Of a stretch of DNA of 50,182 nt, positions 37,736-47,060 are shown piece by piece (position 1 is the stretch's first letter; every line of letters starts with the position of its first letter). This DNA is from an uncultured Alphaproteobacteria bacterium (GTDB lineage Bacteria; Pseudomonadota; Alphaproteobacteria; Rhodobacterales; Rhodobacteraceae). A program made the position numbers and the translations under genes. The DNA lies in contig CAJXHI010000022.1 in assembly GCA_913051655.1 (NCBI GenBank), positions 1-50,182 of the forward strand. The letters are read 5' to 3'. The notes below the pieces were generated by a model, which saw only the letters and a program-made list of their open reading frames with translations, searched no databases and was not told where the DNA came from.

Positions 37736-38925
37736 GTTTCAGCACTCTCCAGCACCTTTGTGCAAAACTGTGCCGCCTGATCGAGCCGCGTTAGCGCCAC
37801 TGCGATATCCTCATCCGTGATATTGAGCGGAGGCAAAAGACGAAGTACATTATCCGCAGCAGGCACCGCGACAAACTCTTTTTCATAGCAGGCCGATAGG
37901 ACATCGGTGTTAGTGACTTTACATTTCAGTCCAAGCATAAGTCCCCGCCCTCTCACCGATTCAAAGATATCGGGGTGACTGGCGATAAGCCCCTCAAGTC
38001 CCTGGATCAACAATTCTGCTTTGCGCCGTACATCAGTTAGAAATTCTGTCTCTCCTACATGATTTAGCACCTCTGTCCCAACGGCACAGGCCAAAGGATT
38101 ACCGCCATATGTGGACCCATGCGTGCCCGCGGTCATGCCAGAGGCTGCATTTTCGTTGGCTAGGACAGCACCAAGAGGAAATCCCCCGCCGATGCCTTTG
38201 GCAACCATTATAATATCGGGCGATATGCCGGCCCATTCATGCGCAAAAAGTTTGCCTGTGCGCCCGACCCCGCATTGCACTTCGTCCAAAATTAGAAGAA
38301 TGCCATGTTTGTAGCATAGTTCGCGAACGTCCTTAAGGCAGCCATCAGGTAAGGGCTTGATGCCGCCCTCACCTTGTATAGGTTCTAGGATTATGGCTGC
38401 TGTCTTGTCGTCAATTGCGGCCTTCAAAGCATCAAGGTCGCCCCAACCAAGCTGTTTGAAACCAGGCAAAAGCGGCCCAAAGCCCTTAACAAGCTTGTCA
38501 GCTCCAGTCGCAGCAATCCCAGCAGACGAACGGCCATGGAAAGACCCTTCAAACGCAATGATCTCTACCCGCTTTGTGGCACCTTTATCATACCAGTATT
38601 TGCGGGCCATTTTGACCGCAAGTTCACAGCTTTCTGTGCCAGAGTTGGTAAAAAAGACGGTATCTGCAAATGTCAGTTCAACAAGTTTGTCTGCCAATTC
38701 CTTTTGCTGAGAGATGTTATAAAGATTGGAGACATGCCAAAGCGTCTGGGCCTGATCGTTCAACCGCTTTACCAAGGCAGGATGTGCATGGCCGAGCGCA
38801 TTCACGGCAATTCCTGAACCAAAATCAAGAAAACGTCGCCCGTCCGCCTCAATCAACCAGCTGCCTTCACCTTTGACAAAAGTCAACGGCGCGCGGGCAT
38901 ATGTTGGTAAAACAGAGCTTATCAT
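37732..38925 (-). CDS. argD: Acetylornithine aminotransferase
   Basis: PLP enzyme that makes N-acetylornithine from its semialdehyde; family members can also act in lysine synthesis. The 397-aa class III aminotransferase has [17 protein letters not shown], the PLP-ring aspartate in [14 protein letters not shown], the Schiff-base lysine in [13 protein letters not shown] and [13 protein letters not shown]. An AAGGAG ribosome binding site precedes the ATG. It is first in the argD-argF operon. The 190-base region upstream shows no obvious operator. Confidence 0.96.
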   Translation of the reverse strand: MISSVLPTYARAPLTFVKGEGSWLIEADGRRFLDFGSGIAVNALGHAHPALVKRLNDQAQTLWHVSNLYNISQQKELADKLVELTFADTVFFTNSGTESCELAVKMARKYWYDKGATKRVEIIAFEGSFHGRSSAGIAATGADKLVKGFGPLLPGFKQLGWGDLDALKAAIDDKTAAIILEPIQGEGGIKPLPDGCLKDVRELCYKHGILLILDEVQCGVGRTGKLFAHEWAGISPDIIMVAKGIGGGFPLGAVLANENAASGMTAGTHGSTYGGNPLACAVGTEVLNHVGETEFLTDVRRKAELLIQGLEGLIASHPDIFESVRGRGLMLGLKCKVTNTDVLSACYEKEFVAVPAADNVLRLLPPLNITDEDIAVALTRLDQAAQFCTKVLESAET

Positions 38926-39118
38926 AGCAGTCTCCTTTTTTGGAATACGTTTTGGTCGCTTATCAAATGGACCGTGTCAATCTTTGAAAGGGAAGAAAAA
39001 TATGAGGCCGGTCGTAAACCGGAAGGACGCACTATCGGCGTCGTTGTATAAATGATTGCGTTTGCTGTATCATAGCACCGCTATGACATATGAATTTCTG
39101 AGAGACAAGAGAGTTTAT

Positions 39119-39727
39119 TTAAACAGCGTCAGGACGGATCAGTTCAAAGGGGTCTGTGACCATAGCATAATCCATATATCCTAGGCGCCCTACAGGCGTG
39201 AATTTTGAAATGTCAAATTTTCCATCAACGAGAAAGGCATCATCCATGTAAATGCCTGTAACCTCACCAAAAACAACGGTGTTTTGTCCCCCACGCATCA
39301 CCGCTGTATCGATCAATTCGCATTCAAGGGCTGCTGGAATGTTCGCTACACGCGCGCAGTTGATCGTTTCGCATGCAGCTTTTTCGAGCTCCGCATGAGC
39401 AAATTCATCCACATCAATCGGAAGTGTTTCTGAGGTTGCATTCATTGCATCCAACATATCTTTGCCGACGATATTGACACAGAAGACTCCTGTGTCTCGG
39501 ATATTCGCGAGCGTGTCTTTTGCGCCATCTTGATCTGTTTTAGATCCAGTTGAGGAAAACATGATCTGTGGTGGGGTGTAGGCGACTGCGTTAAAAAACG
39601 AATAGGGGGCAAGATTGTCTACCCCTTTTCTGTCGCGTGATGAAATCCATCCGATAGGGCGAGGCACGACAAGTGCGTTGAACGGGTTATGGGGAAGACT
39701 ATGTCCGTTTTTGGGTTCAAAGAACAT
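39119..39727 (-). CDS. Flavin reductase-like protein
   Basis: A 202-aa FMN-binding protein of the flavin reductase-like family. It shows the family opening NALVVPRPIGWISSRDRKG (18-36), NLAPYSFFNAVAYTPPQIMF and the closing VGRLGYMDYAMV. Such proteins usually reduce FMN/FAD with NAD(P)H or act with a monooxygenase partner; none is adjacent here, so the physiological role is unknown. An AGGAG lies about 8 bases before the ATG. It is divergent from the GNAT gene with a 35-bp gap. Confidence 0.88.
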   Translation of the reverse strand: MFFEPKNGHSLPHNPFNALVVPRPIGWISSRDRKGVDNLAPYSFFNAVAYTPPQIMFSSTGSKTDQDGAKDTLANIRDTGVFCVNIVGKDMLDAMNATSETLPIDVDEFAHAELEKAACETINCARVANIPAALECELIDTAVMRGGQNTVVFGEVTGIYMDDAFLVDGKFDISKFTPVGRLGYMDYAMVTDPFELIRPDAV

Positions 39728-39762
39728 TTTAAATAACTCCTGTTTGATCCCGACTTAGCGTC

Positions 39763-40308
39763 ATGGTAGTCCAGTTTCCAGCCCAAAAGGGATCTTGGGA
39801 GGCTGTGTTGGACCTGCGAAAGGAAAGAAAAGACGATTGGTGGGAGGTGGAGGCGCTCTTTGACCACTGTTTCGCACCTGGCCGTGAGGCATTATCGTCC
39901 TATCGCTTGCGCGATGACGTGTCGCCGATATCAAACCTGTGTTTTGTTGCCCACGATGCTCTGGGCGTTTTGGGTGGGGCCATTCGTTCTTGGGAAGTCG
40001 TAATTGGGGATAAACCTGTGCTATTGCTTGGTCCTGTTGCAGTGCATCCAACGCGACAAGCCGAAGGCTTAGGCGGATTATTGATTAATGAACTCCTTGC
40101 GCAGGCTGAGTCTGACGGATGGACCCGCGTGATGCTTGTTGGGGATTATCCCTATTATCGGCGATTTGGTTTTTCGAAGTTAGAAAATGTCACAATGCCC
40201 CCGCCAACAAATCCTGATCGTGTTTTAGGGAGAGCACTTATTGGTGGGGCTTGGGACGGTGTAACTGGCACTGTAAATAAAATAACCGTTAGCTTACTTG
40301 ATCCATAG
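39763..40308 (+). CDS. GNAT-family N-acetyltransferase (YhbS-like)
   Basis: A 181-aa acetyl-CoA-dependent transferase. The GNAT core is LLLGPVAVHPTRQAEGLGGL (46-65 from the central block), where RQAEGLG is the acetyl-CoA pyrophosphate loop, followed by LVGDYPYYRRFGF. This resembles the YhbS group of putative acyltransferases with an unknown substrate. The last 20 bases overlap, antisense, the end of a second, decayed GNAT gene. Confidence 0.86.
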   Translation: MVVQFPAQKGSWEAVLDLRKERKDDWWEVEALFDHCFAPGREALSSYRLRDDVSPISNLCFVAHDALGVLGGAIRSWEVVIGDKPVLLLGPVAVHPTRQAEGLGGLLINELLAQAESDGWTRVMLVGDYPYYRRFGFSKLENVTMPPPTNPDRVLGRALIGGAWDGVTGTVNKITVSLLDP

Positions 40309-40745
40309 GAAACTTGGTCCAGAAGGATTCAAAGTTAGGCACTTGTTCTTCATTTCGTTGGTCATCGGCGCGCACAATTTTTCTGAACTCTTTGCGAATA
40401 TAAAAATTCTGTGCCTGCAGATTGGACTTAATATCCAGAATTCCTAACCCTGCGTCACCTGTTTTGTTTCAGTTAGAAAAGCTTTGCAGAGATCCTTCCC
40501 AAGCATGCTATGTGCCACATACAACGCGCAAACTATTTCATTATTGCGGGCAGTATAGCCAAGAATTGTATCGTTTTCAAAAACCCTTACCCAGCCGCTA
40601 TCAATCATGCTTTCCACGTATCTAATATCTTCTGCGCGGGAATGAAGTTGGAGCGTCCAGTAAGTCGTTTCCGTGAATTCGGACAGAATTCACCCTATAA
40701 GGCCAGCGTAAAAGGGTTGTGCGGGTCTTATCTTGGGCCAAAGTA
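40289..40745 (-). pseudogene. Decayed GNAT-family N-acetyltransferase
   Basis: Minus-strand relic of a different GNAT enzyme. Reading 5' to 3': a start-like TRTTLL, then a frame change to AGLIG, a stop (40690-40692), [20 protein letters not shown] and [20 protein letters not shown]. It continues with [19 protein letters not shown] and [15 protein letters not shown], a stop at 40444-40446 and a frameshift. It ends with GILDIKSNLQAQNFYIRKEF and EEQVPNFESFWTKF before a stop at 40289-40291. The order (LHSRAED, glycine-loop, NLQAQNFY) is that of a full GNAT domain. It occupies the long gap upstream of truA. Confidence 0.82.
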
Positions 40746-40827
40746 TAACATACGCAAGAACATTAAGCTATTGTATCGGTTAGGTGTCGCCCTTTCGCCA
40801 ATTAAAATTTTACGCTATTGGGCACAC

Positions 40828-41592
40828 ATGCCACGTTTCGCGCTTAAGATAGAGTATCATGGAGAACCCTTTTCTGGATGGCAAAGGCAGGATAGGCATG
40901 CCTCTGTGCAGCAATCTATAGAGGAGGCACTCGGACGTCTTGAACCTGGGTCCCATAGGATTGCTGCTGCTGGGCGCACAGATGCAGGTGTACATGCGGT
41001 TGGTCAGGTTGCGCATTGTGATCTTAAGAAAGATTGGGACAATTTCCGTCTGAGTGAAGCGCTTAATTTCCACCTCAAACCTCACCCTATCGCAATCACC
41101 AACTGCGCAGAGGTAAGCGATGATTGGCATGCACGTTTTTCGGCGGTAGAGCGATATTATATTTTCCGTCTTCTGTCGCGCCGTGCGCCTGCGACCTATG
41201 ACAAAGGTCTGGTCTGGCATGTGACCCATGACTTAGACGTTACAGAAATGCAGAAAGGGGCGCAGTTTCTTCTTGGTAGTCACGATTTTACCACGTTCCG
41301 ATCAAGCACGTGTCAGGCGCAAAGCCCGATCAAAACACTCGATGTTTTGGATGTGGAAAAGATCGAAGGATGGTCCGGCACAGAATTCCGTTTTCACGTC
41401 AAAGCCCGCAGCTTTCTGCACAACCAAGTGCGCAGTTTTGTCGGGACATTAGAACGGGTTGGTGCAGGGCATTGGTCAGCAGATGATGTCAAAGAGGCGC
41501 TTGATGCTAAGGACCGATCAAGATGCGGGCCGGTCTGTCCGCCGCAGGGGCTTTATCTGAACCACGTTTTTTATGAACACGATCCTTTCTAG
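40828..41592 (+). CDS. truA: tRNA pseudouridine(38-40) synthase
   Basis: Isomerises uridines 38-40 in the anticodon arm of many tRNAs. The 254-aa protein starts [20 protein letters not shown] and has the catalytic GRTDAGVHA (49-57) with Asp52, plus [15 protein letters not shown] and the closing GLYLNHVFY. The frame is open far upstream (to 40510), but that extension runs antisense through a GNAT relic and has no homology to TruA, so the ATG at 40828 is used. Confidence 0.97.
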   Translation: MPRFALKIEYHGEPFSGWQRQDRHASVQQSIEEALGRLEPGSHRIAAAGRTDAGVHAVGQVAHCDLKKDWDNFRLSEALNFHLKPHPIAITNCAEVSDDWHARFSAVERYYIFRLLSRRAPATYDKGLVWHVTHDLDVTEMQKGAQFLLGSHDFTTFRSSTCQAQSPIKTLDVLDVEKIEGWSGTEFRFHVKARSFLHNQVRSFVGTLERVGAGHWSADDVKEALDAKDRSRCGPVCPPQGLYLNHVFYEHDPF

Positions 41593-41606
41593 TGATAGTC
41601 CAGCAG

Positions 41607-42020
41607 TTAGGCAATTTTTTTCAAAAAGGCTTCTAACTCTCTGTCAGTGACCATTTTGATTGCTTTCTTAACGGTTACCCATTTGCGTTTCCGTTCATGG
41701 CGCTCTTTGAATTTCTTTTTTATCCGTTTGATCGGCATGGAATAGACATTAACATTCACTGGCCTAAAACGTTTTTGCGATAGCCACTTGTTATAACGGT
41801 AAACACCTAATTTTTTTATTTTCTTGGTCTTGGTAATAACCCCGGCTTCTTCTTCGGCCTCAAGTGCGGCCAGCTCTTTTTCGGTCAATTCATCCTCCAG
41901 CCATCCTTTGGGTAGGATCCATTGTTTGGATCCTCGCGAGGTGACTAAAAGGATGTATTTTTTGCCTTTTTTCTTTTTATAACAAAAAGCCGCGGCCTGT
42001 TGTGTTTTGCTCTTGCCCAA
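41607..42020 (-). CDS. Nudix-family hydrolase with a divergent Nudix box
   Basis: A 137-aa, strongly basic protein with a Nudix fold outline: KYILLVTSRGSKQWILPKGW (21-40) leading into a Nudix box from G39 to V61. The box keeps G39, E54, E57, E58 and G60, but the first glutamate is Leu45 (Glu44 next to it) and the arginine is Leu53. The metal-binding EExG core is intact, so activity is possible. It resembles the diphosphoinositol-polyphosphate-hydrolase-like Nudix proteins of alphaproteobacteria; the substrate is unknown. Translation probably starts at a TTG (42020) with no clear ribosome binding site. It converges with truA. Confidence 0.8.
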   Translation of the reverse strand: MGKSKTQQAAAFCYKKKKGKKYILLVTSRGSKQWILPKGWLEDELTEKELAALEAEEEAGVITKTKKIKKLGVYRYNKWLSQKRFRPVNVNVYSMPIKRIKKKFKERHERKRKWVTVKKAIKMVTDRELEAFLKKIA

Positions 42021-42143
42021 TGTTGCGCTTTCAAGTCGAAACTTGGCACCTTATTTTAACTTTTTTTCTCAAATTATGATGTCCATGACGCTGGCGACAT
42101 TACCATTTAGAAATTAACGCATCTTATTTGAAATTTCCAATGG

Positions 42144-44582
42144 TTATTTTTTGCCTTTGATCCGTAGGCTAGGCATCTCTTCTTCCGGATTTTCTGGCCA
42201 CGGATGTTTGGGATAGCGTCCACGCATATCTTTTCGGACGTCAAAATAGCTGGTTTTCCAAAACCTTCGAAGATCGGTTGTCGTTTGTAAAGGGTGGCCG
42301 GCAGGCGAAAGCAATGTTACTACGAGTGGTTTTCCGACAACAGTAGGGTGGGTTGTTTGACCGAACATTTCTTGAATCTTCAGGGAAATCTCAGGCTTAT
42401 CGTTGCTATATAAAATCGGAATTCTGCGGTTCAAAGGTGTCACAAAAAAAGCAGGTGCTATGCGATTAAGATGTTCAGTTTCCGAAAAGGAAAATATCGC
42501 CCGCAGAGCGGGAAGCTTATCAAACTCTTTCCAATCTTTAGCTGATAAAACGCCGTCTAAATAAGGTAGTAGCCAGTTTTCAAGTGTATCTAAAAGGTAG
42601 GTTTCTGTCACATCAGAAAAAGGCGGGCCTGCTGCGGCGAGGCGAGATATAAACTCATTTTCTTTACCCGACAAAGACAAACCCACATCGCGAATACCTT
42701 TCAATACCGCCTCTGCCACTTGTTCTTGCGGCACATCTTTCCAAAGACGAGAGGATAGCGACAAAGCCCCCAACATTTCAGATTGTTGTGCGATGACGCG
42801 GGCTTCTCGCTTTGACCATCTGCAAGATTTTGGAAATTTGAGATCAGTAGAAAAGAGGTCCCTGATTTCTTCCTCTGTGATTGATATTGCGCGTCTTATG
42901 CTCGCTTCCTTTTTCTGACCATCAAGCTCTGTAGCGACTATAAACCGGTTTTCGCCAACGGGATCGGGAGACAAAAACCGCGCCCCCACGCCACCTGATA
43001 AGAGGTATCGTTGTTCCTGACCTTTGCGCCTTAGACCAATACGATCGGGATACGCAAGGGCAAGCATCTGCGCCGGAGAATATGATTTCTGCGCTTGGGG
43101 TGCGAGCTTTCGAAGCTGGGCTATTTCTTTTTTGATGCGGTATAGGATCCCTGAATTGGTTGAAAAAGAATAGCGATCCCCAAATGCTTTGGGATCTTTT
43201 AAGAGTTCAAGACGCAGAGCGAAATCTCTGGGTGCATCGCGTGATAAAACATCCCGCTCGCTTAAAAGGGCGGCGATTTCAGCACCCTCTTTACCACCTT
43301 TGAGCAGCAAATGGCCGACGCGGGGGTGCAGGGGCAGATTTGCTAGTGCTTTTCCGTGTTCTGTGATAGAGCCATTTTTGTCAAGGGCTGAAAGCGTTAA
43401 TAATAACGAATGCGCCTCCGACAAAGCTGCGGGGTTTGGAGGGGATAAAAGTCCAAGGGCAGTCGCATCAGCCCCCCATAGCGCCAATTCTAAGGCGAGG
43501 AAGGATAAATCCGCAACTTCCATTTCTGCAGGGGTTGATAATGGTAGTCCACCATCCTCTGGTCTAGACCAGAATTTGTAACACTTTCCAGCCGAGACAC
43601 GGCCGGCGCGTCCCATGCGCTGGGTGGCCTCATATTTGCTAACCCGTGTTGTAATCAGCCGTTCCATTCCTGTGCTCGAATCAAATTCTGCGTGACGTGC
43701 TTTGCCACCGTCAACCACCACCCGAATATCTTCGATTGTTAATGAGGTCTCCGCAATTGAGGTCGCCAAAACAATCTTACGACCTTCCTTTGCTGGTTGC
43801 ACGGCGGCGCATTGGTTTTCAAATGGCATGGCGCCATATAGAAGGTGAAGCGAATATGCTGTACTGAGCTCAGGTTTTAACAAGGCGGCGAGCGTTTTAA
43901 TTTCTCGCTCTCCTGGCAAAAAAACCAACATTCCACCTGTCGTTTCGCTCAATGCTTTTAGGATCAGGCCTTTCAGGCCGTGTTCAAAGGAGACGGATTT
44001 GGGATGCGGACGGTCCAACCAGATCGGTGTAACCGGAAAACTGCGTCCGTCTGACTGGATGGTCGGGGCGTTTCCTAATAAAACGGATACTTTATCAGCG
44101 TCAAGCGTAGCGGACATCACAAGAATGTATAAGTTCTCACGAAAGGTGCCGGAAATTTCAAGGCAAAGCGCGAGGCCAAGATCGGCATGTATTGATCTTT
44201 CATGGAATTCATCAAAAATGATGCACCCAATTCCGAGCAGTTCTGGATCGTTTTGAATTATACGGGTTAGGATGCCTTCGGTGACAACTTCAATCTTTGT
44301 CGTTTTAGATGTCTTTTGGTCCCCTTTGATGCGATAACCAACGGTATCACCGACGGACTCGTTAAGCATTTCTGCTATGCGTTCTGCTGCTGCGCGCGCC
44401 GCAAGCCGACGAGGTTCCAGCATCACAATTTTGCCCTCTACCAGACCAGCACGTAGAATTTCCAAAGGAACTACGGTGGTTTTTCCAGCACCGGGCGGTG
44501 CAGAAAGAACGGCACGCTTGTGATGCCTTAAAGCAGTAATGAGATCGTTCGTGACCTCATAGATGGGTAAATCTGCTTTCAT
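42144..44582 (-). CDS. hrpB: ATP-dependent helicase HrpB
   Basis: DEAH-type RNA helicase-like ATPase of 812 aa. It carries APPGAGKTT (motif I), DEFHERS (motif II), VMSATLDA (motif III) and QRMGRAGR (motif VI), followed by the HrpB-specific C-terminal region ending in a charged tail with KHPWPENPEEEMPS. Its cellular role is not settled. The ATG at 44582 has AAAAGG upstream; an earlier in-frame start at 44618 would overlap the preceding gene. The DUF3108 gene lies 7 bases upstream, so they are co-transcribed. Confidence 0.95.
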   Translation of the reverse strand: MKADLPIYEVTNDLITALRHHKRAVLSAPPGAGKTTVVPLEILRAGLVEGKIVMLEPRRLAARAAAERIAEMLNESVGDTVGYRIKGDQKTSKTTKIEVVTEGILTRIIQNDPELLGIGCIIFDEFHERSIHADLGLALCLEISGTFRENLYILVMSATLDADKVSVLLGNAPTIQSDGRSFPVTPIWLDRPHPKSVSFEHGLKGLILKALSETTGGMLVFLPGEREIKTLAALLKPELSTAYSLHLLYGAMPFENQCAAVQPAKEGRKIVLATSIAETSLTIEDIRVVVDGGKARHAEFDSSTGMERLITTRVSKYEATQRMGRAGRVSAGKCYKFWSRPEDGGLPLSTPAEMEVADLSFLALELALWGADATALGLLSPPNPAALSEAHSLLLTLSALDKNGSITEHGKALANLPLHPRVGHLLLKGGKEGAEIAALLSERDVLSRDAPRDFALRLELLKDPKAFGDRYSFSTNSGILYRIKKEIAQLRKLAPQAQKSYSPAQMLALAYPDRIGLRRKGQEQRYLLSGGVGARFLSPDPVGENRFIVATELDGQKKEASIRRAISITEEEIRDLFSTDLKFPKSCRWSKREARVIAQQSEMLGALSLSSRLWKDVPQEQVAEAVLKGIRDVGLSLSGKENEFISRLAAAGPPFSDVTETYLLDTLENWLLPYLDGVLSAKDWKEFDKLPALRAIFSFSETEHLNRIAPAFFVTPLNRRIPILYSNDKPEISLKIQEMFGQTTHPTVVGKPLVVTLLSPAGHPLQTTTDLRRFWKTSYFDVRKDMRGRYPKHPWPENPEEEMPSLRIKGKK

Positions 44583-44589
44583 ATGCCTT

Positions 44590-45306
44590 TTATTGCCTAA
44601 TAAAGCTTGCTCGTCCAAGCAAAGTGGACATCACAAAACGGTCAATGCGAAAGATATTATCCTGTTTCGAAAATTGAAGCTCAAAAGGAAATTCGGTGCC
44701 TTTCGACATTTCCTTTTCTGAGTATCCGCCAAGACGCGTGAATATCCCTTTGCAGGACATTTTGTCATCTTCAATTTGGGCGGAGATAAGTTTGATGGCG
44801 TATCGTCTTGCTCCGTCGTATACAGTCATGTTCTGCTTACATGGCTTACTGAATGGTTGGTCAGATAATAATGCGTAGATTGCAGTTAGGGGGTCAATTG
44901 TATTTTTCTGCGTTTTAGGCTGCAGCCAATAATTTTTTCTTTCTTCGCTCTGGGTCAAGCTGGGGATGCCATTTTTGTACACCATTTCTTTTTTGCTTTT
45001 GCGCTTTCCGGTATCAGAGTTTTCGGAATATATTTGGGGGAAGAAACGTCGCTCTTTTTTGCGCCCGATCGAAAGTCCTTCGTAACTGTATTTTGTAAAG
45101 GCCCCGACAATGCCAGTCGACCGCATAAGGGCCCGCAGTGAATAGCCAGAACCTTTTTCATTTACGGCATATTCGAACTCACCGACCTTGAGACCGCTTA
45201 TGTAGACGTTGTATTTATACTGTGACACACCTGCTGCGGCACTGTAAGCGTAGCAAGCAAAACCAAATATAAAAAATAAATGGTAAATGATGTTTCGTAA
45301 ATACAT
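44590..45306 (-). CDS. DUF3108 periplasmic protein
   Basis: A 238-aa exported protein. From the ATG at 45306 it begins with a hydrophobic signal sequence (IIYHLFFIFGFACYAYSAAA), probably cleaved after AAA. The mature part is beta-rich, with the DUF3108 pattern YKYNVYISGLKVGEFEYAV, then ERRFFPQIYSEN and DPLTAIYALL. The function is unknown. The frame is open further upstream to 45429, but that part overlaps the divergent meaB region and lacks a signal. It pairs with hrpB, an association I have seen in related genomes. Confidence 0.85.
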   Translation of the reverse strand: MYLRNIIYHLFFIFGFACYAYSAAAGVSQYKYNVYISGLKVGEFEYAVNEKGSGYSLRALMRSTGIVGAFTKYSYEGLSIGRKKERRFFPQIYSENSDTGKRKSKKEMVYKNGIPSLTQSEERKNYWLQPKTQKNTIDPLTAIYALLSDQPFSKPCKQNMTVYDGARRYAIKLISAQIEDDKMSCKGIFTRLGGYSEKEMSKGTEFPFELQFSKQDNIFRIDRFVMSTLLGRASFIRQ

Positions 45307-45422
45307 TGCAAAACTCTTCTTCAAGTGCTTGTCTGAGCTTCTGATTTTGTTCAGATGAAGCCAGTAATTGACGTTAAAGGTCAATCGGTTGCAAAAAAAC
45401 ATGCGGAAAGACGCCCATCGCC

Positions 45423-46406
45423 ATGACAAAGGTACAAGAACTTGCTGGTAAAATCATTAACGGTGATCGCCGTGCACTATCGCGTGCAATCACACTTGTG
45501 GAAAGCTCGCGCAAAGATCACCGTGAAGAGGCGTTGGAATTAATCGCTTTGCTCACAGCCTCCGGCAAGCGCGCGACTCGACTTGGACTTTCGGGCGCGC
45601 CGGGTGTCGGGAAATCTACATTTATAGAAAGCTTTGGAACGTACCTCACGGGACAAGATCTAAGGGTGGCGGTACTAGCCGTTGATCCAAGCTCTGTGCG
45701 CACGGGGGGTTCTATTCTTGGGGACAAAACGCGGATGGATCGTCTGTCGCGTGATCCAAATGCCTTTATTCGTCCCTCGCCAAGCCAATCACATTTGGGC
45801 GGTGTGGCACGATATACGCGTGATGCGGTCACCATTTGTGAGGCTGCTGGATTTGACGTAGTGATGATAGAAACTGTTGGAGTGGGCCAGTCGGAAACAA
45901 TTGCTGCGCAAATCTCGGATCTTTTTGTTCTTTTGTTAGCGCCTGCAGGCGGTGACGAATTGCAGGGTGTGAAACGGGGCATAATGGAAATGGCAGACCT
46001 GATCCTTGTTAATAAGGCTGATAGAGATTTAAGGCACGCGGCCATGCGTACCTGTGCTGATTTTGCGGGTGCCCTGCGTCTTTTGCGCCCCCGCCCTCAA
46101 GACTGTAAAGGCTTTCCCAAAGTAATAGCAGTTTCCGCAGTACAGAAATTGGGGCTTTCAGAGACTTGGAAGGCGATGAACGAATTATTAAACTGGCGCA
46201 AAGAAGAAGGATATTTTGATATTAATCGTGCCATGCAAGCACGTTTCTGGTTTGAAGAAGATGTAAAGCAGGGATTGCTTGCCCGTCTCTATCAAAACAC
46301 CGTGCGCCAGATGATTTCGGATTTTGCAGGCGACGTTGAAAAGGGAAAATTGCTGCCCAGCCAAGCGGCACGTGAGGTTATTTCCCGCATTCAAGATCAG
46401 AAATAA
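45423..46406 (+). CDS. meaB: MeaB/ArgK-family GTPase
   Basis: G3E P-loop GTPase that protects and reloads adenosylcobalamin in methylmalonyl-CoA mutase or related mutases. The 327-aa protein has the P-loop GAPGVGKST (58-66), AVDPSSVRTGGSILGDKTRM, the switch region VMIETVGVGQSE and NKAD for guanine recognition. No B12 mutase gene is in the window. It links loosely to the cobalamin genes at 10.7-11.8 kb. Confidence 0.95.
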   Translation: MTKVQELAGKIINGDRRALSRAITLVESSRKDHREEALELIALLTASGKRATRLGLSGAPGVGKSTFIESFGTYLTGQDLRVAVLAVDPSSVRTGGSILGDKTRMDRLSRDPNAFIRPSPSQSHLGGVARYTRDAVTICEAAGFDVVMIETVGVGQSETIAAQISDLFVLLLAPAGGDELQGVKRGIMEMADLILVNKADRDLRHAAMRTCADFAGALRLLRPRPQDCKGFPKVIAVSAVQKLGLSETWKAMNELLNWRKEEGYFDINRAMQARFWFEEDVKQGLLARLYQNTVRQMISDFAGDVEKGKLLPSQAAREVISRIQDQK

Positions 46407-46516
46407 TTCTGTTGGCTTTAGGCATGATGGGGCGTAAAATCTGGAATAGCTGGTTTAGAAAGCTGTTTTGAGTTTTGAGTCAATAAATAAACAGCAATGA
46501 AACTATCTGGACTTGC

Positions 46517-46545
46517 TTGACGAACAACTTCAACTTCCTTATGAA
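46517..46545 (+). promoter_or_regulatory. Promoter of rpmB
   Basis: TTGACG (46517-46522), 17 bases and TATGAA (46540-46545) form a strong vegetative promoter. Transcription would begin near 46552, directly before the hairpin at 46561. Confidence 0.55.
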
Positions 46546-46560
46546 AACTTCGGAAAGTTT

Positions 46561-46594
46561 GGCGCGGCCTTGAATTGCGCCTTTTTTATTTTTT
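46561..46594 (+). terminator. Terminator-like hairpin in the rpmB leader
   Basis: GGCGC (46561-46565) pairs with GCGCC (46577-46581), extended by two G-T pairs, and is followed by a run of T residues (46582-46594, one A inside). It looks like an intrinsic terminator but sits between the predicted rpmB promoter and the gene, about 45 bases before the ATG. It may end meaB transcripts, attenuate rpmB, or both. Confidence 0.6.
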
Positions 46595-46638
46595 TTGGTG
46601 ACCCGTGCCGGTCGCTCAATCAAAAAGAGGTAAGTGAC

Positions 46639-46929
46639 ATGTCACGTCGTTGCGAATTAACTGGAAAAGGCCCTATGTCTGGCAATAACGTTAGCCACGC
46701 CAATAACAAAACAAAACGTCGGTTTTTGCCAAATTTAAATGATGTGACGCTTCAGTCTGAAGCTTTGCGTCGTGGGTTCAAATTCCGTATTTCCGCGGCG
46801 GCTCTTCGCTCTGTGGATCACCGCGGTGGTCTTGATGCATTTCTGGCAAAAGCCAAAGACAGCGAACTTTCATCAAATGCATTGAAAGTTAAAAAAGAGA
46901 TCGAAAAATCAGTTCAAGCTGGCGCATAA
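46639..46929 (+). CDS. rpmB: 50S ribosomal protein L28
   Basis: Large-subunit ribosomal protein of 96 aa. It begins [20 protein letters not shown] (1-20) followed by a basic stretch with KTKRRFLPN, the standard L28 N-terminus. The longer C-terminus ([19 protein letters not shown]) is typical of alphaproteobacteria. The ATG at 46639 has AAAGAGG upstream; the open frame before it crosses the leader hairpin and is not coding. A promoter and a terminator-like hairpin precede it. Confidence 0.98.
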   Translation: MSRRCELTGKGPMSGNNVSHANNKTKRRFLPNLNDVTLQSEALRRGFKFRISAAALRSVDHRGGLDAFLAKAKDSELSSNALKVKKEIEKSVQAGA

Positions 46930-47060
46930 TCGCCTGCGCTTGATGAAGTGTTTTTTTATAGACCTTGCCGCATTTATGTGATTTTTTTTAAGCAAACGTC
47001 TTGCTTTTGGAGCTATTTTAAAAAATACTAGCCCTAATTAAAACTAAGGAAGCGGACGCT

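Noticed and set aside
40510-40827. 106-residue N-terminal extension of truA
   Set aside because: Antisense to the GNAT relic and not part of the TruA family; the true start is 40828.
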